Shown: positions 24,470 to 33,600 of the stretch, piece after piece
Numbering within the stretch: the stretch's first letter is position 1
Layout: each line of letters starts with the position of its first letter
From: Himantopus leucocephalus
Taxonomy: Eukaryota; Chordata; Aves; Charadriiformes; Recurvirostridae
Assembly: GCA_003993805.1 (NCBI GenBank)
Contig: RSEF01000018.1
Coordinates: 698,335 to 762,334 of the forward strand
Direction: 5' to 3'
Length of the DNA stretch: 64,000 bases
Position numbers and translations under genes: made by a program
The notes under the pieces: model-generated
Seen by the model: only the letters and a program-made list of their open reading frames with translations
The model's database searches: none
What the model was told of the DNA's origin: nothing

Positions 24470-24880
24470 TTTGAGAAATGTTTTATTATTGTCTTTTATG
24501 CTTTTAGCAAGTTTTTCCTTAAAATATTTTTGGCCTGTCCTTATTATGGGTATTACATCTAGCAGACAAACTTTGTACTCCATTCTATCTTCCTTCTTTG
24601 GAAATTATTTCAATTTTGATGAATCTCTCTTTCTTCTTATAACTTCTTTCACTACTAAAGCATGGCAGGATTTTTTTTTTCTGGATATTTTAGCACATTC
24701 TAGATTGGTTGTATATATTTATTCCGAGCCTCTAATACTTTGTCTTTAAACAGTTTTTATGCCTTCTGTAAATATTTTACCCATTTAGCAATTCTTTTGA
24801 ATTCCTTTTTAAATACTTTTTGTATTTTTATCTTGTTCCCATTCTTAAAATTAAACTTTGGGATAGATTTCTTTGTTTCT
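24470..24880 (-). mobile_element. Possible ancient LINE (CR1-like ORF2) relic
   Basis: The plus strand is strikingly T-rich over 400 bases, so the minus strand is A-rich, as LINE sense strands are. Read on the minus strand near 24700-24760, one frame gives KLFKDKVLEARNKYIQP, which resembles the linker between endonuclease and reverse transcriptase of CR1-like ORF2. The 100 or so bases that follow on that strand encode a Lys/Arg-rich stretch, as expected there. Stop codons and frame breaks are frequent, so the copy would be old. The match is short and rests on my memory of the family; a chance A-rich tract is the main alternative. Confidence 0.35.
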
Positions 24881-25204
24881 TTTCATTCTCTTTCCTCTTT
24901 CAGTCCTAGAAGGATTTGACTCTTTGGGAGAAGTTGTTTTTGGTCGTGGGCCCAGCAAGGTCCAACAGACAGTGACTGCAGAAGTCATAGAGAGACTCTG
25001 TGGTCCAGCAGATCCATCACCATCAGAGATGGAGCCTGAACCTCCCTGCAACACTTCTCTGACAAGACCTCAAAGAACATGTGGGAGAGGAAAGGAAACT
25101 TATCCATCTCAGAAAGTCTCTATGTTGTGTGCTAAGGAAGGAGTGATGTGCTCCAGATTTTTGCGCACCTCTATCTGTGTACCTATGCATCAGGCTAAGT
25201 AAAT

Positions 25205-25400
25205 ATTCAGCACAAGAAGGACATGGACCTCTTAGAGTGGGTCCAAAGGAGGCCACGAAGNNNNNNNNNNNNNNNNNNNNNNNNNNNNNNNNNNNNNNNN
25301 NNNNNNNNNNNNNNNNNNNNNNNNNNNNNNNNNNNNNNNNNNNNNNNNNNNNNNNNNNNNAAGGTCCCTTCCAACCCAAACCATTCTATGATTCTATGAC
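25205..25400 (+). mobile_element. CR1 LINE copy interrupted by assembly gap
   Basis: Left of the gap is CR1 ORF2 sequence (CAGCACAAGAAGGACATGG, then GTCCAAAGGAGGCCACGAAG). Right of the gap is the CR1 3' tail (AAGGTCCCTTCCAACCCAAA, then CCATTCTATGATTCTATGA). Both sides are in the plus orientation, so this is one 5'-truncated copy starting near 25205. From the spacing of the same landmarks in the copies at 10963 and 20028, about 320-400 bases should lie in the gap. Confidence 0.93.
25261..25360. other. Assembly gap (100 N) inside CR1
   Basis: Exactly 100 N, a placeholder length. Both sides are the same CR1 copy in the same orientation, with the intervening ORF2 C-terminus missing. Confidence 0.97.
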
Positions 25401-27248
25401 TCACCCCATCACCAGCATCCAGGGAAACGCTGTGCATGCTTACTGGGGAAGCAAAGGCAAAGGCAAACTGGCAGACACCTTCCCCAGGACCTGGCTTATA
25501 AAGCTGCGTGGTGATGTTCAGTCAGGCAGGATGCCAGATAACAGAGCTGTACCTAAGAGTTTCAGAGTCTGAAGCCTGGTTTCCAGAGTCTCAGGAAAGC
25601 TGAGAGGTGCCCAGCACACAGCCTGCTGGAGGTCCACCCTGAGCGAAGCCCCAGCAGCATCTCGCCCATCAGGGACCATGGCCATGCAACCTGGGAAGAG
25701 CACATGTGTAGCCACGAGGTCCCCAGGGACCGCGGGCAGCCCGAGAGGCAGCCTCCCAGCTCATTCCCAGAGTTTGATACAGCAAACCTTAGAATAGATA
25801 CCATGGAGGATCCCAGAGAGACGAAACAGGCTTATCCACCCCCTCAGTCATCTCTGCTTAGTTCAGCTCTGAGAAACATCGGGCTGCCGGATCACAGAGC
25901 TGGCTCCGTGGGAACAAGGAGCAGCAGCCTAGTGAGGGGTAAGCCAGGCACAGGACAGTTATTGTCACTTGCAATGACTGTAGATAAGCCCAGCCATTGC
26001 CAGGTCTTGGTCCAGGTGCCCATCTGTGCACACGCCTGGCAAGGACAAGGCTCAGTATGGCCGGAGAGACTCCTAGAGAGGTGGCTGCTTTTGCTGGGTA
26101 AGATAAATAGTAAATAAAAGTTCATGGGCTCTTCTCTGTCCCTACAGACAACTGCAGTGACATGACTTGTGTCTACACACCTAAACTCTCTTTTCCACAA
26201 GACACAGGGTCTCTTCTCTCCTGCCCGTTGGGAAGTGTCCCACACCCGTGCTTGCCCCGAGCCTTGCCAGGAGAGCCCTGGCTGCCTGTGCCAGAGCCAT
26301 GCCGGGGGACAGGCATGGACACACGATGGACGGTTGCAGCTCATCACCTGGGCTGTTATCTGACCAGCGGACAGCCGGAGCCAAGGCAATCCTAGCAGGG
26401 ACAGGGAGCCCTGTTCCTCAAGCCCAGCCAGACCTTGCACACACCAGGACCCACGTAGCAAGGCTCAGCTCGGGCATGTGCTGAGCCAGAGGAGGTGGAT
26501 TGCTGCTCACCATGCAGTGCACAGACTGATCAAAGCCAGGATGTCCTGCTCTTATCTTTGCTAGAAGCAATATCACCAAGCTGGCAGCTCCAATGAGCTT
26601 TAACCACAAGAAGAGAAATCTTCAGTTCTTTTCAGCTCTGAATTACAGACACAAGTTTTTGGAAGAGGGCCTAGATCTAGTCCCCTTGGCGTACAGACTG
26701 GAAAGTCTCAGCTACAAGTGCTTAATCTCCCTGGCATGTCCCATCTGCAGAGGTGCATTTCCTACTCAGGTATCACTATCACACACAACTCTCCTCTGCG
26801 GTACCACGTATCTTCTCCTGCCCAGCGCTGAGGCCGGGCTGCTGTCACCTAACCGGCCTGGGACACTGTTCTGCTGCTCCGCACAGGGCAGAGTCTGTGC
26901 CCTCCGTGGGAGGGGACACCGCAGCTTCCATCCTCTCCCTGCCGGTACGACCTCCGGTGCAGTGTGACAGCTACTGCCACAAGAGCAAAGAACCCAGCTC
27001 AGTCGTGCCATCGCATGTGGATAGTGTGTGCAAACAGCTATCCTGGAAATGTTTCCATTTTCTTGACATTTCATGTTTTTGGAATAATTTTTGCCCTTTT
27101 TTTTCCCCGTTGGGCAGTTGTGTTTGGGTTTTGTTTGTAGCTTTTCCTCATGACTCTTAGGGGCATAATGTTGATGGTTTACTGTTGGAGAACAGCCTGC
27201 CGTGGGAGTTTCAAAACACATCTGGTTAAAAACTATTTCACCCTTGTC

Positions 27249-27309
27249 AATAATAATAGTAATAATAATAATAATAACAGTAATAGTGACGACGACAACA
27301 AGAAGAAGC
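27249..27309. repeat. Triplet-repeat tract (AAT)n to (GAC)n/(AAG)n
   Basis: An AAT run with single interruptions (27249-27290) passes directly into GACGACGAC, AAC and then AAGAAGAAG. The phase of three is kept over 61 bases, although the surrounding DNA is not coding. On the plus strand the open frame reads as Asn then Asp/Lys runs; on the minus strand as Ile/Val runs. Confidence 0.9.
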
Positions 27310-29679
27310 AATACGAAAGCCTAGCAATCATATCTCAGTACGAAATGCTAGCAAGCACATTTCAGCCTGTTTTCTGCTCTGATGCATACTTGCCATGAGT
27401 TCTTGTATGCAGAAGGCAAAGCGCACTGTTTATGGTTTTACTGTAGCATCCAAGTACTTTATATGCTTATTTTTCATAACAAAATTACTTTGTCCATAAA
27501 TCAGGCTAAACTCGGAGGCAGCTTTGACCCATTACCTCAACCTTTTGCTGTAGATCAGCTGTTCATAAACTGTGCGCCCAGATTTGATGTCCAGGGTTGC
27601 ATTAGGAAGAAAATATTTGGGAAACACAATTTGCATCACAGCTCTTTAAGTAAGTATTTGGCTTCCTGGAAATGATGACTCATGGTTTGGATGTGCAGAA
27701 ATGTACCAATAACATAACCTTTCGATCCTCTAATGCCAGACAGATCCGTATAAACCCGGGCTTCATGCTGCCCAGATGAATGGTACAGCAAGCCATATAT
27801 ATAGTATCACTTTAGACTCGGTCTTTTTGCAATGTGTGGGAAAGATAAAAAAGGGGCAGAACATGACACTGAGGTCAGTCAGCTCCCAGAGCCGTGCTTT
27901 ATCAGTTCATCTCTGATCAGCTTCTTCCTCTGCCACCCGGGTGATTTAATAAGCAACGGTTTCTGGAGCGGGTCCTGTGTCCTGGCACATTTTATAGGAT
28001 CTTTTCAGCGCAGCGGCATGTATTAGGTATGAAGAGCTTTACCAAGAAACCTTCTGAGTGTGGGTCTAGCCCCTGGCAGGGTGAAGTGGCTGCACTGTTA
28101 TTGCTCAGAAAAGTTATATAAAATTGTCATCGGAGAAGCCTCATTTGTTCCCTAGCACAGGCGGTTAGCAAGCAAAAGGCTAGTTTTCCAAACAGCCACC
28201 CTGGAAAGCAGTCGTTCACCCACCAGAAAAGGTTTGTGCAGAGCTCTGCCAGCCATTGGACACGGGTGAGCTCTTTGTGCTCAAACCCACCTTACACGCC
28301 TGGTGGCCTTCAGCTGGGTTTTGCAGAGGTGCATGTAGAAGTGGACCCTGCTTAGAAGCTGGATGCCAAATACAGAATAAACCAGACAAAACTCAGCTTC
28401 TCTGCAGGACAAGTGAGCTCTGCTTTCTGCCACAGTGATCTTTTTCCTGCAGGAAAATACTCCTCTACAAAACCAAAATCAGTTTTCTGAGGGATTTTTT
28501 TTTATTATTATTTCCCAGCAATTCTGTTTGGCATTAACCCTGCATCTGCCTCAGCCACTGCACTGCATCCTCGGCATTCCCAGTCTGCCCAGTCAGCTGG
28601 GCTCCTTGCCGAGCAGATCAGATGAGCCTCATGGGAGCTACGTGGCCACTGCACACCCGAGAACCGTCTCGCCAGCGAGCCCCGGGCAGAGGGCAGGTCG
28701 GGCATGGGCAACAAGCTCTGAGGGGCAGAGCTGTGCCGGGGCAGACGATGTGTAATGCACAGCCCAAATGAAAGAAAGTATTTTCCCACTTCTGGGAGGG
28801 CTTTTTTTTTTCCCCCTGAATATTTTGCTCTTTGAGATATGATTCAGTTTTCTCAGACTGAGTCAGGACAAAGAAGAAGAGTAAGAGCTTCCTTCAGAAC
28901 AGCAATCTTCTGCTCAGCTCCAGCTGCAACAGGAGGATGTCTCAGTACCACCGCCCCAGAGCAACAGCCTGGTGCTGCTCGGGGGATTTTACGGATAATC
29001 CTGGCGATCTTAGTGCCACCCCACCCCACCAGCCCCACATGCCAGCCTGCACCCGAGTTTGCCATGCACCTCTGCCAATGGGGCAGTGCCCAGCAGAGCT
29101 GAAGGGGCAGACAGTAGGAATCACACCTGGAGTCCTAGCAAAAAATGCTGCTGTTGTTGCAGAAGCAGAGCTCTGTCCCTCATGGGCAAAGCATGGTGAG
29201 TTCCCAGCACAGCCTCTGCAAACTTTAAAGGAGTTATCAAAGCCATGGGAAAAACAACCTCCAGGAATTTTGTGTGCTGTTGCGTGCCTTCTGTTCGGCT
29301 CTCTCTAGATAGCTGCAGCCCCCAAGTGATGTCCAGTCCAAGCATCTGCCCCAGTCTTTGTCACCTTAAACAACCCCAGCCCGACATAGCTTAACAGATA
29401 AAGCACTGAGCATAGACCAGCCCAATGGGAAGATACCCTGAGAAGCAAAGCACCGCTAGATACCATTTCTGGGGACTTGTCCAGTTGCCAAATGTGGAAA
29501 GGTTTCGCACCTTGTCCCTGCAGACCCCTGGTGCACCGCACCTCAGATAAAACACCTGCATCAGCCTCGAAGCAAGCGCCTTCGAGGCCAGGGGTGCCCA
29601 GGGAGTGAGTCTGCAGTGCCCGTGCACCCTGCCTAGCCCCAGGAGGGGGCAAAGCCCCAGCAGGCCACCGTGCCCCTTC

Positions 29680-30050
29680 TCTTTGCAGCTGCAGGGCTTT
29701 TACCGGCCACCCGGCCCCGCTAGGCTGCAGGAGGCAAAGGGGATGCTGCGGCTGGCGGCTTTGCCTCGAGCCTCCCCCTGCTCCCATGCACGCGCGCGGG
29801 CTGCAGCTGGCCCGCGGCGTGCGCTGCAGATGGATTGCACAGCTGCGGGGATCTGGCAAGCAGCTGGCTGCCTCGGCACTTGTTAGCGAGGAGAGCTGAG
29901 CCGGGATCGCCTTTGCTCCAAGGAGCCCCGGAACAGCCGCCTGCCCCAGCAGAGGGACAGTCCCTCTGCGCCGCTCGGGGAGACGGGGAAGCGTGAACCT
30001 NTGTCCCTTTGCGCTGCTCGGGGAGACGGGGAAGAGTGAACCTGCCCACG
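29680..30050. promoter_or_regulatory. CpG-rich block (possible CpG island)
   Basis: Dense CpG by eye (roughly 30 in 370 bases), including CGCGCGCGGG near 29800 and CCCGCGGCGTGCGC near 29815, in strongly G+C-rich sequence. Immediately upstream, a pyrimidine-rich CCCCTTCTCTTTGCAG (ending near 29688) looks like a splice acceptor, and the 93-codon plus-strand frame crosses it. No donor or known protein follows, so the block could be a promoter or exon of an unannotated transcript, or simply a CpG island. Numbers are visual estimates. Confidence 0.42.
29960..30043. repeat. 41-bp tandem duplication with an unresolved base at the junction
   Basis: Unit 1 (29960-30000) starts GTCCCTCTGCGCCGCTCGG and ends GAAGCGTGAACCT. 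Unit 2 (30003-30043) starts GTCCCTTTGCGCTGCTCGG and ends GAAGAGTGAACCT. They differ at only three positions. The N at 30001 lies exactly at the junction. Either this is a recent duplication or the assembler joined two alleles of one unit. Confidence 0.92.
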
Positions 30051-31852
30051 TTTCTGCATTTGCAGCACCACCCCGTATTTCACCCAGGCTCTGCCCTGCC
30101 CCTCAGCTGGTCGTCTCCTCGGCCTTCCTTTGGTAGGAGGGGAGATGAACACGGCCATTGGGGGATATGCATGCAGGATGTTTACTGGGAAGACTGAGCC
30201 CTGTCTGACATCCCTGCTGATCCCAGAGCACGTGCTGGTGGCCACAGACACAAGCCCCAAGCCCTGACAGCCCCATCGTGCCATGTTCCGGTATTTCTAA
30301 GCAGGGCAGCTCCAGCACAGCAGTGGCAGGGGCTTCTCCAGGCTTCCTCCACGCCTGCCAGCACTCTCTGCTGGGGAGGACAGGGGTCCGCTCGCCCGGG
30401 GCTGCCCGGCTTCCTCTCGCTTGGCCCAGCTTGTCCCTCCCCAGCAGGCAGAGAGCCAGAGTACCATCACCTCCAGCAGGCAGTTTTACTGGCTGACACT
30501 ATAAATGTACTGTGCTCTCATGGATTTGATGCTGTTTTTATGAACTTGGAGCTCAGTGCGGCTGTTTAGTTTGAGATGAGCGAGGAATGTATTAATAGTT
30601 GGGTAAAGCGCACTCCGAGCTTCTAATCTGACCGAGCTGTTTGCTTTAGGGAAAAAACACTTCACTTTTTCCATTCATTACTATTCTTTGTTAGTGGATC
30701 GAGCACCCGCCCACAGCACACCGGAGACTGCTTTAACCCCTCTCCCACTGCACCCCAGCCACCCACGGTGTCCCATGGGGAGGAAAGAGGATTTGGCAGA
30801 GGGCGTCACCAAGCTTTTCCCCCCCCTGGACCGTGCTGAAACCCACGGGCGCAAATCGTAACCTGTGCTTGCAGGGGGAGCAGCGACACGGGGCTGGGCT
30901 CAGCCGGATGCATGGAGCGAAGATGCTGCATCGCAAATGCGTTGCTGCTGGCACTGCACCCGTGGGCACCCAGCAGCAGCCGGGGTCTCACCCACCCAGG
31001 CAGGACCCTTCACCCTGGTGTTGCCCACAGCCAGGAGGAGGACACTGGTCTAGCAGCTGTGTCCACCCCACTGGTGGCCAGACCCAGCAAGAGCCTGGGT
31101 GTAATAACCTGGCCGCTGCCCTGCTCTCCCATTGATGAAGAGAAAGTGGAGCGTCTTCACCAAACAGTCTCTTTTTAATTAGAGAAGACACGTTGTGTTC
31201 CGGGGGCTTGTCCTGCTCCTGCCTGCCCAGTCCGCCTGGAGTGCAGCGATTGATTTACGTTCAGATGAGGATCTCAGCGGCGTCCTGCTAAGTCTCTTAT
31301 CCAGCATGAACTTTCCATAAGCAAGGCTCTATTTTTAACTCTGCAAGGCCGAGGAGAGGGGTTGTCTTGCGGGGAGGAGGGGGTGAGGAAGTCAGTCTGC
31401 ACAGCGAGCTTTGAGCTTGCCGGCGGACTGGTACCAGCAGACTCTCCTGGGCACCGCCGTGCCGCCCCAAGTGCCAGCATGGTGGGAAAGCAATGGCAAG
31501 GTGGCCCGTGGGCTCCAGCTCGGCAGCCTCCTGGTAACACGGAGGGGTCGGTGCAGGAGCAGTGTTTGGAGGAGACTGTTCTGGTGGAGAACCGAACTGG
31601 GGTGAAACCAGGAGAAGCACAGCATAAATCCCATGCCTGGCAGCCCCAGCACAGCCTGTGGCAGAGATCAGCGGGTTGTCCCTGGGGTAAGGCAGCATGC
31701 AGACATGGGCAGTCCTTCACAGGGGCAGCGAAGCATGTCTCCAGGAGCAGAGCACAGGGAGGCTGGGAGCCCAAGAGACTGGGGAGAGAGCTGGCACCAG
31801 CACGCCGGTAACATGGAGGACAGCTCGAAGGCACAACCCACTGCGCTGGCAG

Positions 31853-31901
31853 ACTCGATTGCACTCGTACACACTCGACTGCACTCGCACACACTCGACT
31901 A
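31853..31901. repeat. 20-bp minisatellite, 2.5 copies
   Basis: Units ACTCGATTGCACTCGTACAC (31853-31872) and ACTCGACTGCACTCGCACAC (31873-31892), then a partial ACTCGACTA. Two substitutions separate the full units. Each unit is itself built from a CACTCG-like half repeat. Confidence 0.92.
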
Positions 31902-33229
31902 GCTACACCTGCTCCCAGACACATGTGCATGAGTGGGCTCTGACCCAGCCAGATCTCCAAATCTGTGGGGCAGGAGGGCACTGCTGCCCACAGCGAGCCC
32001 CAGGGCCACATGCTGCAACGTGCCACTGAAGAGGATTACCCCAGGGGTGCAGGTGCCTGGCAGACAGTAGAAGACCCTTTGCCTTTTCATGGTGGGTTAG
32101 ACATGGGGGCAGGCAGTGGGGTGGTGTCCCACTGGCCACCATGGAGGGGAGATCCCATGGCGGGAGCTTTGCATCCACCCCAGAGCTAGCAGGTCGGGAC
32201 CATGAGGGGTCTCACCCCTGTGCCACGGGGTGCCCATCCCCATGTGGGTGAGGGTAACGGGCCCTTCCAGAACTTGGGATGCGATGGCTTGAAGCCATCG
32301 CTGATGACCCAGTGGGTGCCAGCAGCCCATTTCGTGGGGTACAGAGGTGCTTCCTCGCCTTACAGAGCCTGCACTGAGCCTCACTTCAGCTGCAAGGACA
32401 CATCTCTGCTGCCAGTGGAGGGCAGGGGGAAGGTCTCTGCATCTGCCAGCTCACCCTCCAGCGAGGGTTGCACGCGAGCCTGCGCCTCTCCTCCCAGCAC
32501 GCAGGGCCAGAGCTCAGCCGCTGCGATCACCCGGCATTGCAGCTCCACCAGCGCTTCCCAGCTCCGCTTGTTTATTATGATGTTTTGAAAGAGAAGCGCA
32601 AAGGTTAGTGGAGCTGGGCAGAGTGCTGTAAATCACAGCGGAGGGACGGCACGCTGCGGAGGCTCTTCCAGAGGAGAGCAGCCCACACACCAGCTGGGGA
32701 AGCGGAGCGGCCATCCCTGCTGCAACAGCACCCACGGGAGTTCCACGTGTCCCCATGGTCCAAGCAGACCAGGGGCAGCGCTGCCTGCTAGGAGGAAGGT
32801 GATGGTGTGGGGCCAGCAAGAGCCCCTGTAGCAGCCACCGGGGGGGGGGCTGCCAGGGCTGGGATGGGGGCTGAGCTGCGGATAGATATCACACCATCTC
32901 CCCAGCTAATAAAACCCCTCCAAATTCCTCCCTGGCACAGAAAGGCCAGGATCCCACCAGGTGGGGGACAGAGGGACAGCAGAGACCCTCTCCCCAGGGT
33001 GTCATGAGGAGCAGTGGAGCCCCTTGGGCCCTGCCCCAGGGGACTGCCACATTCCTGGTGGCCCTGGGGCTCAGCAGGGACCAGCACCCTGTGCAGCTCA
33101 TCTCCCCTGGACCTAAAGCCTCTCTCCTTTCTCTATTTACTCGAATCCCTGAACCACTGACGGATCACAGATATATCCCTCCACAGCAAACTTTTATTTT
33201 CCATGCACGCTAGATTTTCACACAGTCAC

Positions 33230-33600
33230 AACCCCACAATTAGCCTCTGCAGCATGTTCCCAAGCACTCTGTCCCATCCAATTTTAAATTACTCCAGCAA
33301 TAGAGCTCTTGCTCTGTCCCCGGGGAAACCACTCTGCTCCCATAGATCTTGCTGCCCGGAAGACAGAATTTTGCTGATATCCATCCCACATTTTCCTCCA
33401 GTTGTATTCATTGTGGGGCTCTCAGCTGCACTGCCACAGGCAGTTACATCTCCTCTCCTTCCACGGTTCTTCAAGCATTTGCCTATTTGCAGTGACCTTT
33501 CTGGTCAGCTGTTTTTCCCACTTTTAGCTCTTCTGCCCTTTAGGCTTGTCAGCATCTCATCATTTTGTTTAGCTTTGCACAAGAGATGGAATCTCAGCAG
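33230..33600 (-). mobile_element. Ancient L3/CR1-like LINE relic
   Basis: Reverse-complement CR1/L3 wording can be followed though heavily mutated: CCATCCAATTTTAAATTACT at 33276-33295, then AGCAATAGAGCTC, TAGATCTTGCTGCC.GGAAG and TTGCTGATATCCA. These match the order of the ORF2 C-terminus of old amniote CR1 (L3-type) elements, where the equivalent minus-strand protein is the PSLEVF region. Divergence is much greater than in the other CR1 copies here, consistent with an insertion predating birds. The 172-codon plus-strand frame (33203-33721) is the antisense shadow. The edges are uncertain by about 50 bases. Confidence 0.55.

Larger units (their letters stand above)
25401..33229. other. Unique non-coding sequence, mixed AT-rich and CpG-rich parts
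   Basis: No recognised gene. GC-rich at 25600-26500 and 28550-32900; AT-rich at 27030-28040 and 30490-30690. The longest frame is 250 codons (31274-32026, minus), Cys/Ser/Pro-rich, running through a minisatellite and unlike any protein I know. A 96-base segment at 27554-27649 is bounded by splice-like sites (see findings). The triplet tract, CpG-rich block, 41-bp duplication and 20-bp minisatellite are listed separately. Confidence 0.5.

Noticed and set aside
24904..25202. Exon-like frame after a good acceptor (CTTTCCTCTTTCAG at 24903)
   Set aside because: No convincing donor follows before the CR1 at 25205, and the peptide is unrecognised.
29380..29460. Short resemblance to mitochondrial tRNA-Phe and the start of 12S (TAGCTTAACAGATAAAGCACTGAG)
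   Set aside because: The match covers about 25 bases and does not continue into recognisable 12S sequence or keep the tRNA fold, so a nuclear mitochondrial insert is not supported.
31274..32026. 250-codon minus-strand open frame
   Set aside because: It runs through the 20-bp minisatellite, is Cys/Ser/Pro-rich without any domain, and overlaps equally long frames on the other strand.
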